Assembly: GCF_030408775.1 (NCBI RefSeq) | Contig: NZ_CP047210.1 | Coordinates: forward strand, 1,054,001-1,118,000 | DNA: 64,000 nucleotides | DNA from: Corynebacterium fournieri | Lineage (GTDB): Bacteria > Actinomycetota > Actinomycetes > Mycobacteriales > Mycobacteriaceae | Direction: 5' to 3' | Shown: piece by piece, positions 9,749 to 19,405 of the stretch | Numbering within the stretch: the stretch's first letter is position 1 | Layout: each line of letters begins with the position of its first letter | Notes under the pieces: model-generated | What the model was told of the DNA's origin: nothing | What the model saw: only the letters and a program-made list of their open reading frames with translations | The model's database searches: none | Position numbers and translations under genes: made by a program

Positions 9749-10522
9749 TTAAAACAGGGTGGACACGAACGCCTTGGTGCGCTCGTGCTGCGGGTTGTCC
9801 AGCACTTGTTCGGGGGTGCCGTACTCGATGACCTGCCCGCCGTCCATGAACGCGACCTTGTCCGCCACCTCGCGCGCAAACGCCAGCTCGTGGGTGACCA
9901 CCAGCATGGTCATGCCTTGATCGGCGAGATCGCGCATGACGCGCAGGACTTCGCCGACGAGTTCGGGGTCCAGGGCGGAAGTCGGTTCGTCGAAAAGCAT
10001 CAGCTTCGGGTCCATCGCCACCGCACGCGCGATGGCCACGCGCTGCTGCTGGCCGCCGGAGAGTTGGATGGGGTAGACATCCGCCTTGTTGCCCAAACCG
10101 ACCATTTCCAACAGCTCGTGAGCGCGCGCCTTCGCCTCCGCGACGGATTGGCCCTTCACATGCACCGGCGCCTCGATGATGTTGTCCAGCACCGTGCGGT
10201 GGCCGAAGAGGTTGAAGTTCTGGAACACCATGCCGATGTCGCGGCGCTGCTTCGCGGCCTCCTTCGCACTCATCTCGTGCAGCACACCGCCGCGATCCTT
10301 GTAGCCGATGAGCTCGCCGTCGACGTACAAACGGCCCGCGTTGACCTTTTCCAAGTGGTTCACGCAGCGCAGCAGCGTGGACTTGCCGGAGCCGGAGGGG
10401 CCGATGAGGCACGCCACCTCGCCGGGAGCCACTTCCAAATCGATGCCCTTTAGCACGTCGAGGTTGCCGAAGGACTTCCACACATCCACGGCCTGAATCA
10501 TCGGAGTCTGCTTGACGGTCAT
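9749..10522 (-). CDS. Polar amino acid ABC transporter, ATP-binding protein
   Basis: This 257-residue GlnQ/HisP-type ATPase powers the importer encoded with the next two genes. It has Walker [16 protein letters not shown], the Q-loop region, signature [15 protein letters not shown] and Walker [14 protein letters not shown]. It is the last gene of a binding protein-permease-ATPase operon read leftwards, and its ATG overlaps the permease stop by one base. The specific amino acid is not evident. Confidence 0.93.
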   Translation of the reverse strand: MTVKQTPMIQAVDVWKSFGNLDVLKGIDLEVAPGEVACLIGPSGSGKSTLLRCVNHLEKVNAGRLYVDGELIGYKDRGGVLHEMSAKEAAKQRRDIGMVFQNFNLFGHRTVLDNIIEAPVHVKGQSVAEAKARAHELLEMVGLGNKADVYPIQLSGGQQQRVAIARAVAMDPKLMLFDEPTSALDPELVGEVLRVMRDLADQGMTMLVVTHELAFAREVADKVAFMDGGQVIEYGTPEQVLDNPQHERTKAFVSTLF

Positions 10523-11493
10523 TAGCGCTGCCCCTTCTTCTGCGGTTCTTCCACGATTTCAACGTTGTTGGGGATGGTGCCCTCCGCGTCGGCCAAGCTA
10601 GCCAGCTGGCGGGCGGTGAGCTGGCGGGTGGCGCCACGGTCGAAGTAGCGCTCCAGGTAGTGCTGCGCCACCATGAGCAGCGACGTGATCACCAAATACC
10701 AGGTGGCGGCGACCAGCAGCATCGGCACCGGCTCGAACAGCGCGGCGGCGATGTCCATGGAACGGCCGTACAGCTCCAAGGAGTAGGGGATAGCCACCAC
10801 GAGCGAGGAAGTCTTCAGCAGCGAGATGAACTCGTTGCCGGTGGGCGGGATGATGATGCGCATCGCCTGCGGCAACACCGTACGGCGCATGGTCTGGCCC
10901 CAGCTCATGCCCAGCGCCTTAGATGCCTCCACCTGGCCTTCCGGGACCGCGGAGACGCCGGAGCGGACAATCTCCGCCATGTAGGCGGCCTCGTTTAAGC
11001 CCAGGCCCACCACGGCCAGCGTGAAGGCTGACGAGGTAAACGGCTCCAGTGGGATCTCGGCGAAGCCCAGGTTGATGGTGTCGTAGATGGCGCCGATCAG
11101 GCCCCAGAACATCAGCTGGACGTAGACCGGGGTGCCGCGGAAGATCCACAGGAAGATCCATCCCACGGATTTAAACACCGGGTTCGGGCTCATGCGCATC
11201 ACCGCCAGTAGCACGCCGCCGGCGAGGCCGATGAGCATGGCCAGCACCGTAATGGCGATGGTGTGCAACGCCGCGGTGGCGATCCGGGTATCGAGGAGGT
11301 AGTCGAAGTAGGTGTCCCAACCGTAGGCGTCGTTACGCGCCGCGCCGACGACAAACCACACCACCAGCGCCACGAGCAGTGCCGCGAGCACCCAGCGACC
11401 CGGGTGGCGCAGCGGCTTTGCCTGAATGCGCTCCGGACGGGTGCGCTCGCCCTGTTTCGCCTTGTACTTGGAATAGGGGGTGCTCATGCTCAC
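10522..11493 (-). CDS. Polar amino acid ABC transporter, permease
   Basis: The 323-residue HisMQ-family permease has a hydrophilic, basic N-terminal stretch of about 30 residues, then about five or six membrane segments. The conserved EAA loop region is [25 protein letters not shown], with the ATPase-contact glycine. The start codon overlaps the upstream binding-protein gene by four bases. A single permease gene suggests a homodimeric channel. Confidence 0.92.
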   Translation of the reverse strand: MSMSTPYSKYKAKQGERTRPERIQAKPLRHPGRWVLAALLVALVVWFVVGAARNDAYGWDTYFDYLLDTRIATAALHTIAITVLAMLIGLAGGVLLAVMRMSPNPVFKSVGWIFLWIFRGTPVYVQLMFWGLIGAIYDTINLGFAEIPLEPFTSSAFTLAVVGLGLNEAAYMAEIVRSGVSAVPEGQVEASKALGMSWGQTMRRTVLPQAMRIIIPPTGNEFISLLKTSSLVVAIPYSLELYGRSMDIAAALFEPVPMLLVAATWYLVITSLLMVAQHYLERYFDRGATRQLTARQLASLADAEGTIPNNVEIVEEPQKKGQR

Positions 11494-12389
11494 TGTCCTC
11501 CCAGAGGTTGTTCATTAATCATGGCCTGGTCCAGCAGGCCGGTGTCGATGTTCCACTGATCCAGAATCCGGGCGTATTCGCCGGTGTCGATGAGGTGCTG
11601 CATCGCCGCCGCCATCGCGTCCGCCAACGGTGAGCCTTTTGGAACCGCGAAGCCGTAAGGAGCTGCGTCAAACATCTCTCCGATCATCTCCATCTCGCCT
11701 TTGGAGCGCTCGACCGCCCAGGCGGTTACAGGAGAGTCCGCACTGTACGCATCCGCACGACCGACCAGCGTGGCCAGCGCGGCGTTATCCGCGGTGTCGA
11801 ACGCAAGCACGGTGATCGGGTCTTTGCCCTGCGCGACGCACTCCTCAGACTTGGGGCGCACGTCGTCTGTTTCGGACACGGTGGTGCGCTGCACAGACAC
11901 AGTCAGGCCGCAAGGGTCGTTGGGGTCCACGCCCGAGCCCGGTTGTGCGGCCCACTGCACGCCCGCGTAGAGGAAATTGACAAAGTCGTAGGACTGGCGG
12001 CGTTCTTCGTTGTCGGTGAAACCGGCCGCGCCAGCGTCGAGGCTTCCGGCCGAAACAGCCGGCAGGATCATGGCGAAGTCCATGTCTTCCGCCTGGAAAT
12101 CCATGCCCATTACGCCCGCGGCGGCACGGGCGAGGTCGAGTTCCACGCCGATGAGTTCGCCGTGGGAATCCTTGAACTCGAAGGGCGCGAACGGCGGGTT
12201 CGTACCTACATTGAGCACGCCGTCCGCCGCGATTTCCGGCGGCACCATCGCCGCGATCTCGGGCACCGCGTCCGGGACGATAGGTTCCCAGCCGTCAGGA
12301 GTGCCGCCCTCCTCGTTGGTCACGCATCCCGCGAGCAGCGTGGTCGCGGCAAGGCACGCGGCGACGCGCAGGGAGGTGGTGTGTTGCAT
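11490..12389 (-). CDS. Amino acid ABC transporter, substrate-binding lipoprotein
   Basis: The 299-residue protein begins with a lipoprotein signal ending LLAGC (acylated Cys about residue 22), then a type II periplasmic-binding domain typical of polar amino acid carriers: GVLNVGTNPPFAPFEFKDS, FQAEDMDFAMILPAVSAG and FAVPKGSPL. It is the first gene of the three-gene importer operon. GGAG lies 5-6 bases before the ATG. The AT-rich stretch at about 12400-12440 contains the likely promoter. Confidence 0.92.
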   Translation of the reverse strand: MQHTTSLRVAACLAATTLLAGCVTNEEGGTPDGWEPIVPDAVPEIAAMVPPEIAADGVLNVGTNPPFAPFEFKDSHGELIGVELDLARAAAGVMGMDFQAEDMDFAMILPAVSAGSLDAGAAGFTDNEERRQSYDFVNFLYAGVQWAAQPGSGVDPNDPCGLTVSVQRTTVSETDDVRPKSEECVAQGKDPITVLAFDTADNAALATLVGRADAYSADSPVTAWAVERSKGEMEMIGEMFDAAPYGFAVPKGSPLADAMAAAMQHLIDTGEYARILDQWNIDTGLLDQAMINEQPLGGQ

Positions 12390-12457
12390 ACCGGCTCCAA
12401 ATACACGATGAATATTTACAACGAATCGTATATTACACCGGACTGCAAATACGTATC

Positions 12458-12487
12458 GACGGCCCCAAGGTCATCCCTGGGGCCGTC
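12458..12487 (-). terminator. Hairpin terminator after the 12507-13121 gene
   Basis: GACGGCCCCA (12458-12467) pairs perfectly with TGGGGCCGTC (12478-12487) around a 10-base loop. On the minus strand it follows the stop of the secreted-protein gene and is followed by a weakly T-rich stretch. It separates that gene from the downstream amino acid importer operon. Confidence 0.6.
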
Positions 12488-12506
12488 GCTAAGCAAACGC
12501 TTTCTG

Positions 12507-13121
12507 CTACTGCGAGGCCATGCGCACGCCGCGCATGACGAGCTCAATCAAGGAGCCCAGCACGAACACACCCAAAAACACCGGGATGAGCACGGACGTC
12601 GCCTGGCTGGAGCCTGCGGAAGACTGCGCGAAATCACCGGTGAACAGGCCCGAAGACATCATCGACGAGCCTTGAGCTTCCTGCTTCCACAGCTCAACCG
12701 GGTTAGCGGTGTCCGGAACAGAGGAGTTGCGTGCCCACGCCTGGACGACCTCTTTGCCTTCGCCTTCCTCCATGCCGTCGGTCCACTCGAGGAACATGTC
12801 GGAGGAAGAAACCTCCTTCAGCGGGTTCTTCTCCGGGTCGATGTAGAGCGGGTCATTCTCCGGGTCCTGGTCGAGCCACTCCAGGGAAGGGGACGGATCG
12901 CCCGGCTTCCGCGGCTTGTTCTTCTTCGAGGCCTTATCGGAAGAGCTGGAGGAGTTCTCCTGGGCGGAGAGCTTCTCAAACGCATCCGCGGCGTCCTTCA
13001 GGGCTGCAGCGGTGTCAGCATTTGCTCCCGTGGGCTTCGTTTCGGCGGTTGCCGCAGGGACCGTCAAGCCTGCGAGGACGAGTGCTCCGGCGGTAGAGCC
13101 GGCGATGAGAGACTTACGCAT
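12507..13121 (-). CDS. Exported protein with C-terminal membrane anchor, unknown function
   Basis: I do not recognise a family. The 204-residue protein starts with a clear signal peptide (MRKSLIAGSTAGALVLAG, cleavage about residue 26 after ATA). A charged serine/lysine-rich region and an acidic proline-containing middle follow, and it ends in one membrane segment (VLIPVFLGVFVLGSLIELVM) with a short basic tail. This is a sec-exported, membrane-tethered topology. I use the ATG at 13121; upstream in-frame codons lack a signal-like N-terminus. It stands alone with its own terminator. Confidence 0.75.
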   Translation of the reverse strand: MRKSLIAGSTAGALVLAGLTVPAATAETKPTGANADTAAALKDAADAFEKLSAQENSSSSSDKASKKNKPRKPGDPSPSLEWLDQDPENDPLYIDPEKNPLKEVSSSDMFLEWTDGMEEGEGKEVVQAWARNSSVPDTANPVELWKQEAQGSSMMSSGLFTGDFAQSSAGSSQATSVLIPVFLGVFVLGSLIELVMRGVRMASQ

Positions 13122-13143
13122 GGGGCGTATCTTAACCAATCCG

Positions 13144-14352
13144 TTAGAGAATGCGATGCAGCGTCTTGCGCCCGGCAAAGAGAATCAGCAGGGACACCAC
13201 GAGAGAACCTGCGCCAAACCAGTACGGCACGCCAGCACCCAGAGATGCAGCCAGTGGACCGGATACGGCTGGCGCCACCGCGCCGCCGAGGAAGCGCATA
13301 CCCGAATAGCTCGACGAGGCCACGTTTCGCGGCATCTCCGTCGCCTCCATGACAGCCTCGGTCAGCACCGTGTTGAACACGCCGCTGAAGAAACCCGCGA
13401 GGATGACCAGGACCACTACGACTCCCAGCTGGTGGGCGCCGAAGCCGAGGCCGGCTAGGACCGCGCTGAAGCCGAGAAGCACCGTCACCACCACCGGAAT
13501 CAGGCCGAAGGCGCGGGTCAGGCGGGGTGCGATGAACACCGAAGAGACGGCCAGTGCCAGGCCCCAGCCGAAGAAGACGTAGCCCAGCTCAGTCGCGCCG
13601 AAGTTGCGCCCGCTCAGCGCGGCAGCTTCCTCGATGGGGTACGGCGAGTAGGCGAGCAGGGTGAAAAACCCGAAGTTGTAGAAAAACGCCACCAAGCCGA
13701 GCGTGAGGAGGGCCGGGTCTTTGACTGCGGCGAGACCTGCCGTCAACGCGACGGGTTCCGGTTTGCGCTCGGCCTTAGCCAGCAGTGTTGCAATCGCGAT
13801 GAAACCGGCCGCCATCAGCACCGCCGTGCCGTAGAAGGGGGCGCGCCAGCTGATCTCACCCAGCACGCCGCCGGCGAGGGGGCCGACGGCCATACCGACG
13901 CCGATCGCGGCTTCGTACAAGATCACTGCCTGGCCCGCGTGCCCCGACGCCGCGCCGACGATGGCCGCCAGCGCCGTGGAGATAAACAGCGCGTTGCCCA
14001 GACCCCAGCCAGCGCGGAACCCGATGATCGCGTCGACCGAACCCGCAGCGCCCGACAACGCCGCGAAGACGACGATCAGTGCCAACCCGATCAAAAGCAT
14101 GGTCTTGACTCCGATGCGCGAGGAGATAAACGCGCTGAAGAACATAGCCAGTGCCGTAATGAGCAGGTAGCTGGTAAACAGCAGCATCGTCTGGGTCGGG
14201 GTGGCGTCCAGCTCGCGGCTGATGGCGGGCAGGATCGGGTCCACCAAGCCGATGCCCATGAACGACACGGCGCAGGCGAAGGCCAAGGCCCACACGGCGA
14301 TGGGCTGTTTCAGGATTGAATTGTTTTCGGGTGTATGCGGCGCGTCTGTCAC
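13144..14352 (-). CDS. MFS drug/solute exporter (DHA-type)
   Basis: The 402-residue protein has 12 predicted membrane segments and typical major facilitator features: GIGLVDPILPAISREL at the first helix, SSRIGVKTMLLIG as the loop 2-3 signature, and GVGMAVGPLAGGVLGE in helix 5 (antiporter motif C-like). It lies 44 bases downstream of a MarR regulator on the same strand, so the two probably form a regulated efflux unit. The substrate is unknown. Confidence 0.87.
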   Translation of the reverse strand: MTDAPHTPENNSILKQPIAVWALAFACAVSFMGIGLVDPILPAISRELDATPTQTMLLFTSYLLITALAMFFSAFISSRIGVKTMLLIGLALIVVFAALSGAAGSVDAIIGFRAGWGLGNALFISTALAAIVGAASGHAGQAVILYEAAIGVGMAVGPLAGGVLGEISWRAPFYGTAVLMAAGFIAIATLLAKAERKPEPVALTAGLAAVKDPALLTLGLVAFFYNFGFFTLLAYSPYPIEEAAALSGRNFGATELGYVFFGWGLALAVSSVFIAPRLTRAFGLIPVVVTVLLGFSAVLAGLGFGAHQLGVVVVLVILAGFFSGVFNTVLTEAVMEATEMPRNVASSSYSGMRFLGGAVAPAVSGPLAASLGAGVPYWFGAGSLVVSLLILFAGRKTLHRIL

Positions 14353-14396
14353 GCGCGACCTCCTTCGGTTTGTTGTCGTTATTTACGCTTGGGTTC

Positions 14397-14840
14397 TCAA
14401 TGTTGCCGCCGCAGGGCCTGCGTCAGCTTCGGGAGCAGCTCGGCTGCCCGCTGGAGCGCCATAATGTCGCTCGGCGGTAAGGATTTGAACGTCGGCACCA
14501 CTTCGCGGGCGGAGATCTCGCGGTAGTTGCTCAGCACTTCATGGCCCGTCGGCGTGACGGTCAGCTCGCTCGCGCGTGCGTCCTCCGCAGACGGGGTGCG
14601 TCTGACCAGGTCGCCGTCGACGAGCAGTTTGACCGCCTGGCTCATGGATGGCTGTGTAATGCCCTCGCGGATCGCGAGTTCCCCAACCCTCAGCCCCGGT
14701 TCGCGGTCGAGGGTGGCGAGCACGCGCAGCGATACATAGGACAGCGTGAATTCGGAGGCTTGGAAGGCTGCCCGCGCGAAGTGGCTGCTGGCGGCAACCA
14801 GGTTGACTGCGAGCTCTGCAAGTTCCTCGTCGTGGTGCAT
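14397..14840 (-). CDS. MarR-family transcriptional regulator
   Basis: The 147-residue winged-helix protein has the MarR core: SLRVLATLDREPGLRVGELA, the recognition helix region GITQPSMSQAVKLLVDGDLVRR and the wing SAEDARASELTVTPTG. ATG at 14840 is preferred over an in-frame TTG six bases upstream. It precedes the MFS gene and probably represses it and itself. A TATATA -10 box (14854-14849, minus strand) sits 8 bases before the ATG, indicating a leaderless mRNA. Confidence 0.88.
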   Translation of the reverse strand: MHHDEELAELAVNLVAASSHFARAAFQASEFTLSYVSLRVLATLDREPGLRVGELAIREGITQPSMSQAVKLLVDGDLVRRTPSAEDARASELTVTPTGHEVLSNYREISAREVVPTFKSLPPSDIMALQRAAELLPKLTQALRRQH

Positions 14841-14875
14841 AGGCAAACTATATAGGAAGGCTATGTACTCTCGAA
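14841..14875 (-). promoter_or_regulatory. marR promoter with possible operator
   Basis: The minus-strand -10 box TATATA covers 14854-14849. Around it two similar elements, CTATATAGG and CTATGTACT, are repeated 13 bases apart. MarR proteins often bind near their own -10 box, so these could be the operator; this is inference. Confidence 0.4.
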
Positions 14876-14880
14876 AATGA

Positions 14881-15022
14881 GCCTAGGAACCGCCCAGTCC
14901 GGGATTCCCGGCTGGGCAAGCCGGAGGGGGCATGAAGCCCAGGCGTTAAAACACCGTTAAGAGGCCTTAAGAATCGATCAGGCGGGCGCGAAAGCACGTC
15001 TTCGGGTGGTTGATTTAAGGGC
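14881..15022 (+). promoter_or_regulatory. Upstream regulatory region of kdpFABCDE
   Basis: A strong hairpin, GCCCAG-T-CCGGG-ATT-CCCGG-CTGGGC, covers 14892-14917. Next come three TTAA elements at 14946, 14957 and 14967, that is, on successive turns of the helix 10-11 bases apart (CGTTAA, CGTTAA, CCTTAA). OmpR-family regulators such as KdpE usually bind direct repeats with this spacing, so this is a candidate KdpE site. No convincing -10/-35 pair was identified. Confidence 0.4.
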
Positions 15023-15109
15023 ATGGCTCAAGATTTCATAGGTCTCTTACTCAGTGGTGGTGTCCTCGCATACCTGGTGTATGCCCTGCTCAATCCGGAG
15101 AAGTTCTGA
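15023..15109 (+). CDS. kdpF: KdpF, small stabilising subunit of the Kdp potassium pump
   Basis: This 28-residue peptide is a single membrane helix (DFIGLLLSGGVLAYLVYALL) ending in NPEKF, the standard KdpF ending. It stabilises the KdpABC complex. It lies 7 bases before kdpA. TAAGGG lies immediately before the ATG, closer than usual for a ribosome site. Confidence 0.9.
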   Translation: MAQDFIGLLLSGGVLAYLVYALLNPEKF

Positions 15110-15116
15110 GGACATC

Positions 15117-16754
15117 ATGCCGCTTGCAATTCAAACCATTTGCGCACTGCTGCTCGTCACCCTTCTGCTGGCAGTCGCCCGGGTGCCTGTAGGCATATAC
15201 ATGTACAAGTGCTTCACAGACAAAAAGCACAACGCCGCGGAGAAAGTCGTCTACAAACTCATCGGCGTCAACCCCGACAACGAAATGCGGTGGACCTCCT
15301 ACGCAATCGCGTCCGTCGCTTTCGGTGTGGCGTCGGTGCTCGTCTTGTGGCTCATCATCATGGTCCAAGGCATGCTGCCATGGGGCTTTGGCCGCTCTCA
15401 AGACTGGCACACGGCGTTGAACACTGCAGTCTCCTTCACCACGAACACGAACTGGCAAAGTTATTCGGGTGAAACCGGGGCGGGGTACGTCGTTGGTATG
15501 GCTGGTCTGACCGTGCAGAACTTCGTGTCTGCGGCCACCGGCATCGCCGTCGCCGTGGCACTGTTCCGTGGTCTCGCACGATCGAACTCGGGGACGGTAG
15601 GCAACTTCTGGGTCGATCTTGTTCGTGCCTCGCTGCGCGTGCTGCTTCCTATTTCCGTTCTCGGCGCGCTTCTTCTCATCGCAGGCGGAGTGGCCCAAAA
15701 CTTGGCCGCGCCCCTGCAGGTCACGACGGTGACAGGGCAGTCCCAGACAATCCTCACCGGCCCTGTGGCGTCGGAGGAGGCAATCAAGATGCTCGGCACG
15801 AACGGCGGCGGTATCTTCAACGCAAACTCCGCGCACCCGTTTGAAAACCCGAACGCGTGGACGAACTTGCTGGAGATTCTGCTTGTTCTGCTCATACCGT
15901 TCTCACTGCCGGTCACCTACGGGCTGTTCGTGAAAGATCGCCGCCAAGGCCTCGCGCTGACTGCGGCCATGGCGATCTTGTGGGCTGGGTCTGCCGCGCT
16001 GCTGGTCTGGGCTGAAAGCTCTATGCCCGCGACTGCGTTGGAAGGTAAAGAAAGCCGTTTCGGCGTGCTGTGGTCGGCCATTTTCGCTACGACCACCACC
16101 GGCACCTCGACCGGCGCAGTCAACTCGATGCACGACTCATACAGTCCGCTCGGCGGCGGACTGGTCATGTTCAACATGATGCTCGGCGAGGTTTCGCCCG
16201 GCGGTGTGGGCACCGGCATGTACAACATGCTCACCTTCGTAGTGCTCTCAGTGTTCATCGCGGGGTTGATGATCGGGCGCACGCCCGAGGTGCTCGGAAA
16301 GACCATTGGGCGCCGTGAGATCACACTCGCCGCGCTGGCCGCCATCGTGATGCCCGCGCTGGTCCTGCTGCTGACGGCGGGGGCAGTGCTGCTCCCGGGC
16401 GTGCGCGAATCGATGAACAACACCGGTTCCCACGGCTTAAGTGAGGTGCTTTACGCATACACCTCCGGCGCGAACAACAACGGTTCCGCGTTCGCCGGAC
16501 TCAGCGCTGGAACGCCGTATCTCAACCTCACTATCGCGTTTGCCATGTTCGTAGGGCGCTTCGCGCCGATCGCACTCATGGTCGCTCTGGCTGGGTCGCT
16601 TGCGGCGCAGCGCGGCCGCCAAGACACCGCCGGCTCGATGCCTACCCACAACGCCACTTTCACCATTCTCTTGCTCTGCGTGATTCTCATCGTCGCGGGC
16701 CTGACATTCCTGCCGTCGCTTGCGCTCGGCCCTATCGCGGAGGCACTTTCATGA
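15117..16754 (+). CDS. kdpA: Potassium-transporting ATPase, K+-channel-like subunit KdpA
   Basis: The 545-residue multi-pass protein is the K+-selective channel-like subunit. Four selectivity-filter-like loops are visible: [51 protein letters not shown] and [15 protein letters not shown]. The ATG at 15117 follows GAGG and gives [13 protein letters not shown], the expected first helix; longer in-frame starts would overlap kdpF. The stop overlaps the kdpB ATG by four bases. Confidence 0.97.
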   Translation: MPLAIQTICALLLVTLLLAVARVPVGIYMYKCFTDKKHNAAEKVVYKLIGVNPDNEMRWTSYAIASVAFGVASVLVLWLIIMVQGMLPWGFGRSQDWHTALNTAVSFTTNTNWQSYSGETGAGYVVGMAGLTVQNFVSAATGIAVAVALFRGLARSNSGTVGNFWVDLVRASLRVLLPISVLGALLLIAGGVAQNLAAPLQVTTVTGQSQTILTGPVASEEAIKMLGTNGGGIFNANSAHPFENPNAWTNLLEILLVLLIPFSLPVTYGLFVKDRRQGLALTAAMAILWAGSAALLVWAESSMPATALEGKESRFGVLWSAIFATTTTGTSTGAVNSMHDSYSPLGGGLVMFNMMLGEVSPGGVGTGMYNMLTFVVLSVFIAGLMIGRTPEVLGKTIGRREITLAALAAIVMPALVLLLTAGAVLLPGVRESMNNTGSHGLSEVLYAYTSGANNNGSAFAGLSAGTPYLNLTIAFAMFVGRFAPIALMVALAGSLAAQRGRQDTAGSMPTHNATFTILLLCVILIVAGLTFLPSLALGPIAEALS

Positions 16755-18832
16755 CCACTGCAACTCAAGCACCCGCACCCGTTTCCAAACGCCAATCGAG
16801 CTCGCTCAGCAGCCAATTGAACGGCAATGTCGTCGAGGCGTTGAAAAAGCTCAACCCCGCCAACCTCGTGCAGCAGCCCGTGATTTTCGTGGTGTGGCTC
16901 GGAGCGGTGCTCACCACCGTGCTCACCGTCTTCCATCCCACCCTGTTTTCCGTCAGCGTCACGCTGTGGCTGTGGGCGACGATCATCTTCGCCAACCTGG
17001 CTGAAGCGGTCGCGGAGGGCCGCGGCAAGGCACAAGCCTCGGCGCTGCGGCAAACTCGCACCGATGCCAGGGCGCGATTGCTTTGCGACGACGGTACCGA
17101 AACCGAAGTGTCGGGATCCGATCTCTCCATCGGAGATTTGGTCGTGGTGGAAGCCGGCCAGCAGATCCCGGGCGACGGCGACGTCGTCGAAGGCGTTGCC
17201 ACCGTGGATGAGTCTGCGATCACAGGCGAATCCGCACCTGTGATCCGCGAGTCCGGCGGCGACCGCAGCGCAGTCACAGGTGGCACCACAGTGCTCTCCG
17301 ACCGTATCGTGGTCAAAATTACGTCCAAGCCGGGCGAAACATTCATCGACCGAATGATTTCCCTCGTCGAGGGCGCCGAGCGAAAGAAGACTCCGAACGA
17401 GCTCGCTCTGAACATTCTCCTGATCACGCTGAGCATCCTGTTCGTGATGGCAGTCACCGCTATTCAACCAATGGCGATCTACTCCGGGCACAAGCTCTCG
17501 CTCATTGCTCTGGTAGCTCTGCTCGTGTGCCTGATTCCGACGACAATCGGCGCGCTGCTCAGCGCCATCGGGATCGCAGGCATGGATCGCCTCGTGCAGC
17601 ACAACGTGCTTGCCATGTCCGGGCGTGCGGTGGAGGCAGCCGGCGACGTATCGACGTTGCTGCTGGACAAGACCGGCACTATTACGTACGGCAACCGGCG
17701 GGCATCCGACATCGTCACGGTCGAAGGCACCGACTCCAAGGAAATGATTGCCGCTGCGTGGCAAAGCTCGCTTGCCGACGAAACACCTGAAGGCCGCTCC
17801 ATCATCGAGTTCATTGACGGTCTCGATTCAGCAAACGATGTCGTACGCGACGACGCCACCACGCTGAACAGGCAAGGCGCTGAGTTCGTGCCGTTTTCCG
17901 CAAACACCCGCATGTCGGGAGTGGATTTCCCCGATGGAACGCAGGTGCGCAAAGGCGCGAGCTCTGCAGTGAAATCCTGGGTCGCAGCCGAAGGGGGCCG
18001 TCTGCCCAGCGATGTCGACCAGGTCGTCGAAGATATCTCTGCATCCGGCGGCACGCCGCTCGTGGTGGCCAAGAGATCCTCGGGACAGTCACCGCGAATC
18101 GTCGGTGTGCTCCATCTGAAAGACGTTGTCAAGCCGGGGCTGACTGAACGCTTCGCGCAACTGCGGGAGATGGGCATCAAAACGATCATGATCACCGGTG
18201 ACAATGCTGTTACCGCGGCAGCGATCGCGAAGGAAGCAGGGGTCGACGACTTCCTGGCGGAGGCCACGCCGGAAGACAAGATGCGCCTGATCAAGAAGGA
18301 GCAGGCCGGCGGCCACCTCGTCGCGATGACTGGCGACGGCACGAACGACGCACCTGCGCTGGCTCAAGCCGACGTGGGCGTGGCCATGAATTCGGGTACC
18401 TCTGCGGCGAAGGAAGCCGGAAACATGGTTGACCTCGACTCGGATCCGACAAAGCTCATCGACATCGTGGGCATTGGCAAACAGCTGCTGATCACTCGCG
18501 GCGCGTTGACTACGTTCTCCATCGCGAATGACCTGGCCAAGTACTTCGCCATCATTCCCGCGATGTTCGTGCCGATCTTCCCCGGGCTGGAAATGCTCAA
18601 CGTCATGCGCCTGCACTCGTCCGAATCCGCCATGCTCAGCGCAGTGATCTTCAACGCGCTGGTCATCGTCGCACTCATCCCGCTTTCGCTCAAGGGCGTG
18701 AAGTACCGGTCGATGTCCGCCGGCGCGCTGCTCAACCGCAACCTGCTCATCTACGGACTCGGCGGAATTATCGCCCCGTTCATCGGCATCAAAGCCATCG
18801 ACCTGATCATTCAACTCCTCCCAGGGATGTGA
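16751..18832 (+). CDS. kdpB: Potassium-transporting P-type ATPase subunit KdpB
   Basis: KdpB hydrolyses ATP to drive K+ through KdpA. The 693-residue protein has the actuator motif [15 protein letters not shown], the phosphorylation motif [13 protein letters not shown] (phospho-Asp at residue 306), the nucleotide-binding region, and the hinge [20 protein letters not shown]. The start overlaps kdpA and the stop is next to kdpC, as expected for one polycistronic unit. Confidence 0.97.
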   Translation: MTTATQAPAPVSKRQSSSLSSQLNGNVVEALKKLNPANLVQQPVIFVVWLGAVLTTVLTVFHPTLFSVSVTLWLWATIIFANLAEAVAEGRGKAQASALRQTRTDARARLLCDDGTETEVSGSDLSIGDLVVVEAGQQIPGDGDVVEGVATVDESAITGESAPVIRESGGDRSAVTGGTTVLSDRIVVKITSKPGETFIDRMISLVEGAERKKTPNELALNILLITLSILFVMAVTAIQPMAIYSGHKLSLIALVALLVCLIPTTIGALLSAIGIAGMDRLVQHNVLAMSGRAVEAAGDVSTLLLDKTGTITYGNRRASDIVTVEGTDSKEMIAAAWQSSLADETPEGRSIIEFIDGLDSANDVVRDDATTLNRQGAEFVPFSANTRMSGVDFPDGTQVRKGASSAVKSWVAAEGGRLPSDVDQVVEDISASGGTPLVVAKRSSGQSPRIVGVLHLKDVVKPGLTERFAQLREMGIKTIMITGDNAVTAAAIAKEAGVDDFLAEATPEDKMRLIKKEQAGGHLVAMTGDGTNDAPALAQADVGVAMNSGTSAAKEAGNMVDLDSDPTKLIDIVGIGKQLLITRGALTTFSIANDLAKYFAIIPAMFVPIFPGLEMLNVMRLHSSESAMLSAVIFNALVIVALIPLSLKGVKYRSMSAGALLNRNLLIYGLGGIIAPFIGIKAIDLIIQLLPGM

Positions 18833-18837
18833 CTCTC

Positions 18838-19401
18838 ATGAATACTTTGCGGCAAACAGGGGCAGCCTTCCGCGCCCTTCTCGTTCTCACTGTCATCCTC
18901 GGCATCGCCTATCCGCTTCTCATGGTCGGAATCGGCCGCCTCATGCCAGCCCAGGCGGACGGCTCACTGCAACGCAACGGCGAGGATGTCGTCGGCTCCA
19001 AACTCATCGCGCAACCAGCGGGAGGACCGGAATTCTTCCGGCCGCGGCCGTCCGCTGGCGACTGGGACGGCGAGGCGTCCGGAGGCAGCAACCTCTCTCC
19101 GGCATCGCGGGAGCTGCGCGACCGAATGGATGAGCGCAGGCAGGCATTGGAACAGGAAAACCCGGACGCCGGCGAGGTTCCTGCAGAGGCGCTGACGGCA
19201 TCTTCCAGTGGCCTCGATCCACACATCTCTCCGGAGTACGCGCACTGGCAGGCGCCGCGGATCGCGGGGGAGCGGGGAATGGACCGTCAGGACGTCGACA
19301 AGCTGATTGAAGCTCACACGAAAAAAGCACTCCTGGGCTTCTTCGGACAGGATACGGTGAACGTCAACGAATTGAACTACTCGCTCGAGTACGAAGGCTG
19401 A
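18838..19401 (+). CDS. kdpC: Potassium-transporting ATPase subunit KdpC
   Basis: The 187-residue subunit has one N-terminal membrane helix and a periplasmic-facing domain with the family motif FFRPRPSAGDWDGEASGGSN and, later, LDPHISPEYA. I prefer ATG at 18838, with CAGGGA about 10 bases upstream, over an in-frame GTG at 18829 that overlaps the kdpB stop. The gene ends five bases before kdpD. Confidence 0.94.
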   Translation: MNTLRQTGAAFRALLVLTVILGIAYPLLMVGIGRLMPAQADGSLQRNGEDVVGSKLIAQPAGGPEFFRPRPSAGDWDGEASGGSNLSPASRELRDRMDERRQALEQENPDAGEVPAEALTASSSGLDPHISPEYAHWQAPRIAGERGMDRQDVDKLIEAHTKKALLGFFGQDTVNVNELNYSLEYEG

Positions 19402-19405
19402 CACT

